Assembly (NCBI GenBank): GCA_036925085.1
Contig: JAUPFP010000007.1
Location: 5,866,058-5,930,057, forward strand
Origin: Brachycybe producta
Taxonomy: Eukaryota > Arthropoda > Diplopoda > Playtdesmida > Andrognathidae
Reading direction: 5' to 3'
DNA: 64,000 bases
Part shown: piece after piece, positions 37,950-48,849 of the stretch
Layout of the letters: each line of letters begins with the position of its first letter
Position numbering within the stretch: the first letter of the stretch is position 1
Translations under genes and position numbers: made by a program
Notes under the pieces: generated by a model
The model's database searches: none
What the model was told of the DNA's origin: nothing
What the model saw: only the letters and a program-made list of their open reading frames with translations

Positions 37950-38994
37950 CTATAAGAAAAGAAGGAAAGAAAAGAAAAAAAACAGAAACAAGAAAAACTT
38001 AAAAAATATTCGTTTAGCTGTTTCAAAATCCAGTTATTTTGTTCATAAAACTCATTTGTTTTCATTATTAAAGTACCTTGGACTTCGTCAACTTTTCCGA
38101 GAAGTAGTTTCTCGTGAGCTTCTTTAACTTCGTGAATGTATTCTACTGCTTTTTGCAACGCTTCCGTCTTACTCTTTTATTACAAAACAACGAAGAATCG
38201 ATAAGTTTTACTCCTATCAACTATTTTTACCCGCTTTTTTTTTTGACAATCTTACCCATCTTTTACCATCTTTATTCGGTAAAATTTTAGCCAAATTGGC
38301 GATGTAAGTGTTAATTTTGGTTTTTCTTTTATGTTCCACTGCATTATGAACCTTGTTGGATTCCTTGTTTTTACTAAAAACATAAAACAGAAATCTCAGC
38401 ATCTTTCTGTTTCACAATTGAGCATTTTTTTGTTTTACCAAGTTTCCTTTCCTCCTGTATTAGGAGGTAAGGCCATAATTGGAGAAACATCAAGTTTTTG
38501 ATTTGAAAACTTCGAGTTGGAAACCGATTTCAAACCTAATGTAAAGAAAAGAGTTCAATTAGTTATACGAAAGTTAACTGGCGCCTTTTATGCAAATATT
38601 TAAGTCCTTAAAAGTAACTTATTTGACCTCATAAAGGTCAAAAAAGGTGCCGAAATTTGATTGTTAAAAGGTCAAATTTTTCGGTCTTTAACGAATGGAA
38701 TTTAACATAAAAAAATGAGATTTTCAAAGAATTTATACAAATTGAAGGTCTTCTTAAGACTTTAACACAATTAATATCGTTTCTTTTGTATATTTTATGT
38801 TGCAATCATTGATTCAGATGTTAATTTTGTTTGTTTTTTTGTGTTGTGTTTGTCCATCCTGTTGCTCCATTCGTGTTTCGTCACTTTGATTCTCCCCTAT
38901 TTTCAATCCTTTGTCGGTATCACCACTTACTAGAATCAATGCAGTCCTTTTCAGTAACATTTTTAGCCTGTTTTGATATTGTTTTAACTGACAT
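32197..38994 (-). CDS. USF3: USF3-like (KIAA2018-like) basic helix-loop-helix transcription factor, five exons
   Basis: Join, minus strand: 38994-38931, 38535-38439, 38373-38256, 38173-38077, 37949-32197. All phases agree and the product is 2042 residues. Residues about 61-112 form a bHLH domain: basic region HNAVEHKRKTKIN with the E-box-contacting Glu, a helix LAKILPNKDG, and a second helix KTEALQKAVEYIHEV. A leucine-bearing coiled coil follows (EFRRLKRRIEELEHQ). The long remainder is low-complexity (Ser/Thr, Gln, Pro, His). As in vertebrate USF3, NAVE-type basic sequence, an SYSAESLF motif and C-terminal PNFNLSNIFPDISG / SMSPI segments occur in the same order, which is my reason for the assignment. 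Expected role: nuclear DNA-binding regulator. The start is the first Met after an in-frame stop (TGA at about 39001); a second Met at 38476 is possible. It is convergent with the Beat-like gene and divergent from the exon at 40357. Confidence 0.85.
38077..38173 (-). CDS. USF3: USF3-like exon 4: helix 2 of bHLH
   Basis: The 97 nt read SKTEALQKAVEYIHEVKEAH and on to EKLLLGKVDEVQ plus one base. The acceptor is AATAAAAG and the donor AAG|GTACTT. It encodes the second amphipathic helix and the beginning of the zipper-like extension. Confidence 0.85.
38256..38373 (-). CDS. USF3: USF3-like exon 3: basic region and helix 1
   Basis: The acceptor is ATGTTTTTAG and the donor TGG|GTAAGA. The 118 nt encode KNKESNKVHNAVEHKRK, TKINTYIANLAKIL and PNKDGKRW. 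The basic region H-x3-E-x3-K, with Lys at the last position, resembles vertebrate USF3 as I recall it; USF1/2 have Arg there. Confidence 0.85.
38439..38535 (-). CDS. USF3: USF3-like exon 2: N-terminal linker
   Basis: Acceptor TTTACATTAG, donor CTTG|GTAAAA. The 97 nt stay open in the frame required by exon 3 (KSVSNSKFSNQKLDVSPIMA and LPPNTGGKET). It contains a Met at 38476 that could be an alternative start giving MALPPNTGGKET. No domain. Confidence 0.7.
38931..38994 (-). CDS. USF3: USF3-like exon 1: probable start codon
   Basis: ATG at 38994-38992 opens MSVKTISKQAKN and runs 21 codons plus one base to the donor CTA|GTAAGT. An in-frame TGA lies two codons upstream, so this is the first usable Met in the frame. 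The 5' UTR probably begins near the AAGATGGCGGC motif at 39060, whose own ATG opens a short 16-codon upstream ORF. Confidence 0.6.
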
Positions 38995-39049
38995 AAGGCA
39001 AGAAATTCATCGCAAAATCTGATTTCCAACAATAAATTGAAACACAACG

Positions 39050-39060
39050 GCCGCCATCTT
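39050..39060 (-). promoter_or_regulatory. YY1-type AAGATGGCGGC motif at the probable USF3-like transcription start
   Basis: On the minus strand AAGATGGCGGCCG matches the extended YY1 site, which in animals often sits just downstream of TATA-less start sites and overlaps upstream ATGs. It lies 56 bp before the proposed start codon. Confidence 0.5.
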
Positions 39061-40356
39061 AGATTTTTATTATTGTGTAAATATATGCGGCCAGGAACGT
39101 ATGAGTGCGTTTATCGACTCGGAGCGCTCCGAGTAATCTTATTCTCATAGAAACCGATTATTTGACAATAACTCGGAGCTCTCAATTTCTGTTTTAACAA
39201 ATGTTTTAGTTGTACTACTTTTTAAAATTGCATTATTATCATAAATATAATTAGATTTTATAACAATTGACATCTGTCATATTAGAAAAGTTTTATTCTT
39301 TCAATAAAATACCCGAAAAACCTCAAATAATCATTGCAAAAATGAAGTTAATAGTTGAAATTACGTCAGAAATATTTTAGCAAAGTTAATTACAAACGTA
39401 ACCAATAGAGGGCAGTACTGTATCCGTTGTTGGTATTAATGCTAGTAGTGATTGCCATTGGTAAGGGGCTACTATACGAATTTTCTATTCATCATTTGTA
39501 AAATGTATTTGAATTTCTATCTTTTCAGTTTGAACATCATATTAAAACTTACATTTAATACAAGTAAATACAATTTAGCAAAATGAGAAAGTATTTATTT
39601 ACACATGAATACAAATATTGATCTGCATTATTAATTTTATCGATTATATAATTATTGATTGAAGAAAATATGTGTGAAAATATTGGAAGCGCAATTACAG
39701 TATGTACCAATATGGCGGCTTCCGTATATTTTTATTTACTCTATTTGATTTATAATTGGTTTAAAAAAGAGGTACGGAACCCTGTAAATGCCAGAATCTG
39801 TTTACTGTAAATTTAAATTTGTTACAAAACTAAATATTTGGTCTTTGCAATTTTAACATTATTAAAAACGAGCTCTTTTTTATTCCTGTTTTGTTAATTT
39901 TGTTATTTTTATTGTCTTAATTAGAAGAAGAAAATTGTCCAAATTAGAATTGAAAATAATATTTTTTGCAGGCTTCTGTAATTGTCTTAAATACTATCAT
40001 TGGTTGTGACCCAAAACACCATATTGGTTCACCTCTTCTTTTCATTTTTGTAGGCTCATAAGCCACGCCTCTTTCTTCCAAAATGGTTCAGCAAAAGATA
40101 TATCTCGTGTCGCCTTATACTTTTTTATTGTTTCTATTTAGAGCTCCACCCTCTCGCTTGTATTAATATGGAATAACGTCATTGTGACGTGTTTGACATC
40201 CCTATAAGACTGCAGCGCGCCATGTCGGTCAAAGTGTGCATTTTTGTGTCAGTGTGTAAAGGAGGACATCCGTTTTTTTCTCCCTCCCTGCTCCCTCCCC
40301 CCATCCTTCTCGCTCTTCCCTCCCCCCCTTTGATCGCATTTTTGTGATCCCAGAAC
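39061..40356. promoter_or_regulatory. Divergent intergenic/promoter region
   Basis: 1.3 kb between the USF3-like 5' end and the first exon at 40357. It contains an 18-bp palindrome ACTCGGAGCGCTCCGAGT at 39117-39134 with a half copy ACTCGGAGCTCT near 39171, an ATGGCGGC/CTTCCG (YY1/ETS-like) pair at 39712-39724, and the CRE/TATA-like motifs near 40176-40208. No long inverted repeats or microsatellites, unlike the flanking DNA. The regulatory reading is inference. Confidence 0.45.
40176..40208 (+). promoter_or_regulatory. Core promoter candidate: CRE-like pair and TATA-like box
   Basis: ACGTCATTGTGACGT (40176-40190) has two CRE half-sites head to head, followed by TATAAG at 40203-40208. A start near 40232 would leave about 125 nt of 5' UTR before the ATG at 40357. 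A short upstream ORF begins at 40222 and stops just before that ATG. Confidence 0.4.
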
Positions 40357-40386
40357 ATGGCTGCCAAAAACAAGACGGATGATCAG
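40357..40386 (+). CDS. Candidate first coding exon of an unidentified gene
   Basis: ATG in a good context (AGAACATGG) reads MAAKNKTDDQ and ends at a donor CAG|GTAAAAG in phase 0. An in-frame TGA lies three codons before the ATG, so translation would start here. I do not recognise the protein from ten residues, and no following exon could be found by eye in the repeat-rich DNA to the right; the second exon may lie beyond the window. The placement downstream of a CRE/TATA-like promoter and opposite the USF3-like gene is what makes it credible. Confidence 0.42.
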
Positions 40387-41479
40387 GTAAAAGATAATTT
40401 TTACTATTTTTTCATTATTATAAACATCTGAAAACATAAAATATGAATATGATTAAGATGACTGAATCTTACTAAAGATTCATTTTTATCTTATGTAATT
40501 TTTTTTTGATTTCTAACTGATGCATTCGTATGAAGACGCGTGGGTGGAAAAAAGGGAGGGAGGAAAAGAGAACCACTTTTCACTCTGTCTGTCTGTCTCT
40601 CTCCATTCATTCAGTTCTACCCATCATCATTAAGGGTCCAATGGAAAATCCAGGGTGGGGATAGAGAGAGAGAGAGAAAGTCAGAAAGAAATGCCGGCTT
40701 ATTTCTGTTAATCATCCTCATCTTACATTTGAAAATGCAAAAAAAAAAATCACCTTTTTTTAAAAAATAGAAAAAAAAAATCTTAACCTCATGTAATTTT
40801 CTATGTTATTTTTATTGATTTTTTTGTTCGCCTTTTCCTCAATTTAAAGATGGGTCCTTAAAAATGGTGCATTTCCTATTTTCTAGAAGGTGGCATCCAT
40901 TTTAATATACAGCAGCAGCAACATCCCTTCATTCAAATCCATGATTTTCACTTTTTCACATTTATTAATTTTTTTTAATTATGTTCCTTTTTTTTTTTAT
41001 AGTTTTTTCGTTTTATTTTGATTAATTTTTTTTTTCTCCTTATTTTTATTTTTTCTTTTATATTTTGGGTTATTTTTTCTTAAAATCAATATTATTTTCT
41101 TCTTCTTCTTCTTAACTTGAAGGTTTTTCGCTGCAGTGCGGGTTTGTTCTTAAAAAAAACATCCAAACTATTAATGAGTATTATTTTTCTGACCTTGTTT
41201 CCGCTTTGTTTAAAACACTCATCCAAAATAAGTCATTTAACTCATTTAAAAGATCATTTTTATATTGTAAAAGGAAGTCTTTTCTTTAATGTTTTGTCAT
41301 GAAATTTATAAATATGGCTCTTAAAATGACTCGCGAGCCACACATTTGGCTCTTTAATGGTCATTTTTATATATTATATTTTAAAGTGATGACAATGAAC
41401 AATTTTGTGATTTTGAATAATGACTTTTGTAAAGTAGCACCATAGGGCTAGAGGGCTGGTTAGAGTTTAATATCTTTTT

Positions 41480-41760
41480 TTTTTGTCCAGTACAAAATGG
41501 AGAAAGATTTGAAAGTTTTTAGAAACTAGAAGGGTAGTTCCAATCACTTAAATATATTTTCGTGTTGCCTATCTTTCAAAATAAGCTTTTTATGTCAGTT
41601 TGTAAATGGCCCAACTTTAAGCGGACAATATTTTTTTAAAAAAATTTTGTCTATAAAAAAAGCTTATTTTGAAAAGTAAATCGTAAGAATTATATTAAGT
41701 GATTGCCGCTGCCCTTCTAGATTCTAAAAAAAAAACTTTCTAATTTTTTTCTTAATTTTG
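41480..41760. repeat. Dispersed foldback repeat (AGAAACTAGAAGGG family), copy
   Basis: The left arm TTTTTAGAAACTAGAAGGGT, then CAATCACTTAA and TTTCAAAATAAGCTTTTTAT, is mirrored at the right by AAAAGCTTATTTTGAAAAG, TTAAGTGATTG and CCCTTCTAGATTCTAAAA. The family also occurs at 42817-44165, 52880-54340 and 55310-55600. Confidence 0.6.
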
Positions 41761-42618
41761 CTCCTTAAAAACAAGAAAAAAAAGTCAAAGAGTTCGAAAA
41801 GCAGCTGTTTGTAAACCAGTTTTAATCGACCTTTTTGTTGTTAAGTTTCTCGCGAGCCACCACATATAATTAATTAATAATTAATTGGTTAGTGTATAGA
41901 ATTTGTGTAAAAATTGATTCTGTAATCACACTTTATATTAATAGTAATAATAAATTGGGCTGTTGTTTAGTGGAAGGAGGAGGGGGGGGGGGTGGAGAAG
42001 AATGTGAATTAGAAAAAATAAAAACCACTCATTTTTATCATCATACATAATAATAAGGGTTATACTTGTAATTCTAAAAATATGTTCATGTCTAAATTAA
42101 TTTGAAACAAACAAAAATAAAAGTGGTCACGCAACTTATTTGTATTTTTTGTACAAAATTAACAACAGTTGCCACACACAACCGAAAATGGTCACTTTAT
42201 TTACTGACATAAGCGAGGGCCGTTGTTTTTTTGTTTTTTTCTTTGGACACTCTCTCTCTCTCCTCCCCCCTCACCTCCCCCACTTTTTCAGCTGTTGGTT
42301 TTAATAATATAATCCTCCTCTCAAATTAATTTCATCTATACATTACATGACGGATGAATATATATATATATATATATACACGATGATTTGGAAAACCTTT
42401 GCTTAATTATTCATACAAATATTTTATTAAATGTGATGTTCGTTTTTATGTTGTGTTTACAATAACCAAAAAAAAAAAAAAAAAAAACAGAACAAATTGT
42501 GATAAAAGGATGCAGAAAATTTATTGCATAAATAACAAATCTATTAAATTGGGTTTAAAGTGTAAATGGCGCCTCCCTCGAACTATGGTTATTTCTGTCT
42601 CTTAAGCTCCTGGTCATT

Positions 42619-42797
42619 TTTATATACGACTAACTGCGACGCACGCAAATGGCAATATGGAATAGTTGCGTCAAATGACGTCACGTTTATAAGCAATGCA
42701 TTGAGATACAAAGCATTGGCTGTGATGTCATTTTGACGTTACTATTCCATATTGCCGTTAACACTGCACATACTGTATATACACTGTAGTCGTATGA
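42619..42797. mobile_element. Small inverted-repeat element (179 bp)
   Basis: The left end TATATACGACTA, then GCAATATGGAATAG, mirrors CTATTCCATATTGC and TAGTCGTAT at the right. The inner arms carry GACGTCA motifs. Confidence 0.5.
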
Positions 42798-42816
42798 TCG
42801 TAACCAAGGCTTTTTC

Positions 42817-44165
42817 AGGTGCAAAATGAAGAAAAACTTGAATTTTTTCAGTTTGGAAAAAAAAAAAACGTATGATTTACAGCGTGATTTTTAAAGTCTG
42901 ATTATTCAGTCTTTCGGGAGCATAATTAACAGAAAATAGAAAATGTTTTAGAAACTAGAAGGGGTAGCTCAGTCACTTAAGAGTATATTTGTCATATTGA
43001 CATCTTTTAAAATTAAGCTTTTCGCATAAAAAGCTTAAGAGCCTATATGTGTGACGCCATTTTGAATATTAGCAGATGACAATTATAGTTCCACTTTTCG
43101 CCGTTTAGTGGCGCCCCACAGCTAAGCCATTGAAACCAATGAGAAAGAGAAATTCCTATTTTAAAAAATACATGTTTCAGGCAAAAGTTTTCTGCAACGA
43201 AAATTGTTATTTTCAAAATTCAAATTGTAATATGTACATAACAATATTGCTCATCTAGTGATACGTTGGTACAAGTTTATAATTAGTTTTTCTATTTTTA
43301 ATTTCGCTTAAAATCTCGTATTTTTTAGCCCATGTTAAATTCCTATTTAAAAAATACATGGTTCACACAAATGTTTTGTTTTCTGCAACAAAAATTGTGA
43401 TTTTCAAAATTCAAATTGCAATATGTACATAACAATATTGCTCATCTAGTGATACATTGGTACAAATTTATAATTAGTTTTTCTATTTTTAATTTCATTT
43501 TAAAATCTCGTATTTTTTAGCTCATGTTAAATCCCATAGGCGACAAACGCTCCTCCGTTTATACATTTTATAGGATCAAACTTCCCACTAACAATAAGTT
43601 TCATAGTACGTTAAAATTTGACCACTAATTGTATACGACTCAAATTACTCACCATTGTAGATCAAAAGTTGCTCTTCCTTTTTTCAGTAGTGCATATTTA
43701 CCCAAAAAAAAGTCGTTATTAAAATATACCCACTTTTATCCATCGATAGGAGAGAAAATGGCGGACAAAAGTGTATCAAAATTGATTTTTTTTTTCCACA
43801 TGTTGACGTCACAGCTACAGAAGCGCCTACATGCGAAGATTTTTGTAAGTTTTTTTTTCACTGTAGGCTCTTAATTTTAAAAGATGTCAATATGAAAAAT
43901 TTACCCTTAAGTAATAAATAAAGTAAAATAAGCTTTGGGTCATTTTCAAACTCGCATAAGTTTGAAAATGACCCAATTTTTAAGCAGACGACATTTTTTA
44001 AAAAAATTTTGTCTATAAAAAGCTTATTTTAAAAGATAATCAACATCAACCTTCTAGTTTCTAAAACATTTTATATTTTCTGTTAATTTTGCTCCTGAAA
44101 GACTGAATAATCAAATTTTGAAAATTACTCTGTAAATCATACGTTTTTTCCCCCCCAGAACTGAA
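42817..44165. mobile_element. Long foldback element with about 200-bp inverted ends
   Basis: The left arm (CGTATGATTTACAG, ATTATTCAGTCTTTC, AGAAACTAGAAGGG) is reproduced inverted at 43930-44150. The 900-bp interior carries a tandem duplication (43145-43530). Non-autonomous: no transposase frame. Confidence 0.55.
43145..43530. repeat. Tandem duplication, unit about 187 bp
   Basis: Two adjacent copies begin AATTCCTATTTTAAAAAATA at 43145 and 43332 and share TATGTACATAACAATATTGC and CTCATCTAGTGATAC, with few differences. The event looks recent. Confidence 0.75.
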
Positions 44166-44875
44166 AAAAAAAAACAAATAAACATCATGTTTATTAAATT
44201 TTTTTATTGACAATTGTAAGTTTTTTTGGTTTTGTTTTCAGTTAGTTTTATTTCTATATTTGAGCAAAAAAAAATTTCTAACAAATTGATGAACCTAAGC
44301 TTGAGAATATTTGCACCTGGTGACGTTGTTATAAAAAACCCATAACCCACCCTCGCTCCACCTTACCTCCACCTCCACCTGATGGCCCAACACACCAGCA
44401 CCCCTCTTCTTACCCTGAAAACACAAATAATATTCAATTCGTACATCATCCCAAATTCCCATTTTCTGGATACACACACACACATAAGACAGACTCAAGT
44501 CATGTCCAATTTGTGTCTATTCAATTGTTGTTTTTATACTCTTAAATTGAAAGGAGATTACATATATGGTGGGGGTGGGTGGGGGAGAGTGAGTTATGGC
44601 CTTATTTGTAGTTGAAGGTGGGTGTGGACCGTGTGGAAAGATGAAAATCGGACTGTTTACATTTCATCAGTACTAATTAAATGGTAGGACCTCTCTCTTT
44701 AGTAGTTGTTGTACACATGATGTAGTAATAAAGTTAATGTTCATCATCATAATATAGTCATGAGTTGTTTGTCCAGAATCAGAGGGAGAAAAGGGGGGGG
44801 CGGTCCTCCTAATGTATTTTTCTGGGGGGTTGGTGGTGATTCTAGTTAATGCTTACAGAACCGTACCTATACAAT

Positions 44876-45017
44876 GTATATGTCACATCCATTTGGTGTA
44901 ATTGTCCATTACATGAAATGGTATTGCCATGAACATAAATTGGCCTGAGATGCAAAACGCGAAATGGACAGACATTTCGTGTAATGGACAAATTACATCA
45001 AATGGATGCGACATATA
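44876..45017. repeat. Inverted-repeat element with 45-bp arms
   Basis: TGTCACATCCATTTGGTGTA, then ATTGTCCATTACATGAAATG, at the left is mirrored by CATTTCGTGTAATGGACAAA and TTACATCAAATGGATGCGACA at the right. Confidence 0.6.
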
Positions 45018-45544
45018 TACTGTATATAGATATACACGTGTGTGTTACTTTTTGCACGTTTCTCTCCACCCCCTCCCAACCATCTATTACCTCCCCACCT
45101 CCCCAATCTTATTCATATTATAACCTCCCCCCCCCCACTCGTTTTCTATAAAAATCAATGTTTCGAGAGTTTACTGTTGCAATATGTCACAGTGTCATTT
45201 CCTTCCAGAAAATAGATTTTTATCATCTTATGTAAATTTATTTTTTTTTAAAAAAATATATATTGTTTGTTGGAAGGCGATGGATTTAGGGGTGGATAAG
45301 GGAGTGAGAAGTAGTGGGGTGGGGTTCATACGGAAATAAAGAGTTGAGTTTGGGGTGTTTTACTGTATTTGTATTAAAATTAATGTAGCATTGCCTCATT
45401 ATTTTAACTCCACACTCAAAAACTATAAAGATGAGAGAAACATTTTTGTGTGTGTTGTTGTATATGGAATGCATTTAAATTTAAACCAGACTAATAATGA
45501 AAACAAGACAAGCAAAAAAAAAGGACTCTTTTCGATTACTGTTT

Positions 45545-45895
45545 GATTAAGAGGGCTCCATAGAAAAAATACTTGTGTAAATTGCAACGGTAGATGGCGC
45601 GTGCAACCTCCATAGGTGACAAACTACACACGTGCCAAATAGTTGAAGTCGAATGCAGCCTTTTAACTCTAAAAGCGCCCAAAACAACCTTAATTATCAG
45701 CACGTGACAAACTTATATCCAGAACATAATACAAGTGAAGAGAGCACGTGCAGAAATAGCCAGGCAATTCAAAATTTGCCACGTGAAAAAGAGGAATCAC
45801 CTTCCTCTTTTTCACGTGGCAAATTTTGAATTGTCAAGAGTTTAAGAAGTGTCAGTACATTTATATGGGAGGAGGGCTAGTGGTGCCATCTAATG
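45545..45895. repeat. Dispersed repeat with internal perfect hairpin, copy 1
   Basis: It matches 63180-63468 in the opposite orientation, from TAAGAGGG...CATAGAAAAA-TACTTGTGTAA to TAGTGG-GCCATCTAA and CTACAGG. This copy additionally has a short insertion (TAGATGGCGCGTGCAAC) and a perfect 31-bp stem (45765-45795 with 45803-45833, CACGTGAAAAAGAGGA / TCCTCTTTTTCACGTG) that the other copy lacks. It has no terminal inverted repeat at its outer ends, so its class is unknown. Confidence 0.65.
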
Positions 45896-46084
45896 CTACA
45901 GGAACAATATAAATGATCTACTTTTATTGTTAAGAATGATGTAAAGGTGTATTTTAATCAGAAAGTATTTTCTCTGAACAATGAATGCCATAGGTGCATA
46001 ATATCTGAAGTAATTTAAGTTTTTATTCTTTTTCTCCACTTTTGTTTTAATGGGAGTTCGATTATATGAACTTTTGATGGGACA

Positions 46085-46290
46085 GGATAAAAAGATGAAC
46101 GGATGAACATTGGGTGTAACTCTAAAACTCGACACAGAATACACATAGAATTGGATGAACACTGTATTAATATGGGTGAACACAAATTTTAAAAGGATGA
46201 ACATAGGGGGATAAGAGGAGGAACATACTTTAAAAAGGATGAACATGATTTTAAGGAGGAATGAACATATTTTGAAGGGGATGAACATGG
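46085..46290. repeat. Degenerate GGATGAACAT minisatellite
   Basis: About nine irregularly spaced GGATGAACA cores (spacing roughly 20-35 bp). The 130-residue minus-strand frame here comes from this repeat. Confidence 0.6.
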
Positions 46291-46309
46291 TTTGAAGAGG
46301 GGGGGCTCT

Positions 46310-46341
<32 letters not shown>

Positions 46342-47374
46342 AAAAAAATTTGAAACTGCAGTTTCTATTTTTGTCGCCTGAAACATTTTAAGATGACCCA
46401 GGGATAAATAAATATCACATAAAGTAATAAATCCAATAGTAGTAATCTATAGATAGGAAAAAGAGATTGGTGTTTGTATCTTTAAGGTAGGTGCACACGC
46501 GCACGTGGGCGGATCATGATGATGATACACGTAGGTCTACTGCATGCCATAAAGGTACATATTACACCTTCCCTTCTATTTTTATACTCAATTGCCTTCA
46601 CATTAAATTACTACTAATTGATTTTTGATTTTACTACAAACAAAACTGCTTTAATTCAACTATCTTGAATTAAAAGCTGACCGCAGACGATAAATATCAT
46701 GGCTTGACAATCCTGAATTGTCTTTTAAAATTGTCACAAGACGTGTTCCATCCATTTCTGTGCGTTATTTCTTGGTTTTCTTATGAAATTCTATGTTGGC
46801 AATGTCAACAGTTTTATTTTTTAACTTCTTCACTTATTTTAGCTTCATTTATATTAAGGGCTTTGGCACGCGAACTACTTTTTAGTGGTCGAGTTCGACT
46901 TCAAAATGAAGTCGACGTGTGGCTCGTAGAAATAAATCGCAACCACAACTTCACCACCGGTTTTCGACTTCAGAAACCACTCATATGTGCAAAGCAATAC
47001 AATGTTAACTACAGCTCGCGTCCATCTGTGACAACATTTTGCAGTCGAACTCGACCACTCAAGTGGTTCATTATGAAGCCAACAAGCCGTATGTTGGCTG
47101 CAATTACCTTAGGTTCTTAGGTCTAATGTTCACAGGCTTTATACGTGTATTATTTAAATGAGAAATCTGTTTTCTTGGAGTCAATGCTGCGTTTATAATA
47201 TGAAAATATGAGTCTGGTCACCGGTGGTGGCTCACTGCGTGCGGTCCAATCAAGCACAATCGAAAACGATAGCGGTGCGTCTAATTTAAATAACATAAAC
47301 AGTAAATTCGAGGTGACATTCTGGTAGTTAAGTGAGTTTCTCTGCTGTCAAATTTTACTCATATTCTGACAGAA

Positions 47375-47411
<37 letters not shown>

Positions 47412-48849
47412 CCTCACCTCCCTAACTCTCTACACACGAACTTTAAGATGCTTTTTTGTTGCAACTATTGATAAAATATTGATTTCATTTGATTGACAGA
47501 TGACGTTTTTTACTCGATATGTTTGTTATGTTTATCGGAAATTTTTTTGTATACCAATTCGACTAAATGCAGGAAAAGGAAAAAATGATGGTGAGGGGTG
47601 GAATGAAACTGACTTGAATGATAGAAAAGAGGGGGGGGGGGGGGGAATAAGGTTGTGGTGATTCCTATGAGTCAGAATTTTTCATTTGAATCTCCTCCTA
47701 GTGTTCTTTTGATGATTTTATAATTACAGCTTGGAATGACAAAGTAATTAAATGTTTATCTTGAGCCCAGCTGTTACAAATTTTACTATAGAAGTTAGTA
47801 GATAAAGTTAACTTTAAAAAAGTTAACAATAAATTATCTTAGTCAAATTTAGAGCGTTAATAACGTTGGTCCAATTGATGAAAATGCATTAGTTGCTGTT
47901 CAGTTTCGAAGCACTTTTGAAATTGCTCAAGCAAATTTGATGCGCTGAAGATCTTGAATGCCAAATCATAAAGTTGCTCAAATGGAATCGCTGGATGCGC
48001 TCGTCGAGGATTTGAACGCCAAATAAAAGACAGCACAATGCGCTCGTCAAACAACGTACATAGCAATTAACAACAACCTCTCACCAGTTTAAATATAAAA
48101 GGTTTTTTATTTTGACCAATAGATGGCATCAACTGAACTCCTAGCTGTGTGTTCAATTCATTTACGAGTGCTTATTGCAAGTGGCTTCAAACGAGCAATA
48201 AGTGCAAAAAAAAGAGGTGCTTAGGATCAGGAGACATGCTGCCAATTTCTTTTTACTGCAGTGTCCAAAAAATGAAAAAAAAAATGGATATTGTCATTGT
48301 CATTTTTGAAAACAATGAGAAAATTGAATTTAGACTTTTTAAATTAATTGTCAGGTGTTCAGCCCTCTTTTATTTTTTTTTTGTTGAAAGTTAACTCCCA
48401 AAATAGTTATCTAGAATTATAATTCGAGTGTTTTTTTATTCCACATAATTTATACCTTAATATATTCTCAAATGGCCAAATTTCCTTTGAGAGTGATAGT
48501 GAGGGTGGAGTTAAAATAGAGACTTCCCTTCTACTTTTTCACCTTTCAATATGTGACGAGTGTCGATCACAATCAACAACAATATTGCATTACTTTAATT
48601 GAAGATATATCGTTATATTCAATAATTATCTTTAATGAATTATAAACAAGAATATTCAAACAATGATTATATTCTATGAAGGAGTTGAATCGCAATTAAC
48701 TTGCAAATATTTTAATCACCCTTCTTAATACACTTGGTCTTGTCTAGCGACTGTGGCGGGGTACAATTAGTAGACAAGGTTCTGAAGACTCAAGACTGTT
48801 GCAAGACACAATTCTCATGTCTTTTGTATCCCACCCTAAACCCTGTGTG

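Larger units (their letters stand above)
40387..48840. other. Repeat-rich non-coding region
   Basis: Perhaps first intron of the gene starting at 40357. Contains foldback family members (41480-41760, 42817-44165), hairpin elements (42619-42797, 44876-45017, 45545-45895), a minisatellite (46085-46290), small (TA)n and (CT)n tracts at 46314-46340 and 47374-47407, and G-runs near 41980 and 47630. No exon recognised. Confidence 0.6.

Noticed and set aside
43757-43850. Gene start at ATGGCGGAC
   Set aside because: It lies inside the interior of a long foldback element and runs into a T-tract with no donor in a sensible position.
45896-46288. 130-codon minus-strand open frame
   Set aside because: Produced by the GGATGAACAT minisatellite; the protein is repetitive and hydrophobic with no known motif.
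46704-47120. 138-codon plus-strand open frame
   Set aside because: No recognisable domain; it spans an inverted repeat (GTGGTCGAGTTCGACTT with its complement at about 47045), so it is more likely part of a MITE.
47857-48066. 69-codon minus-strand frame with a helical look
   Set aside because: The DNA contains an imperfect tandem repeat of about 60 bp (TTGCTCAA...GATGCGCT...GCCAAAT). No transposase motif could be named.
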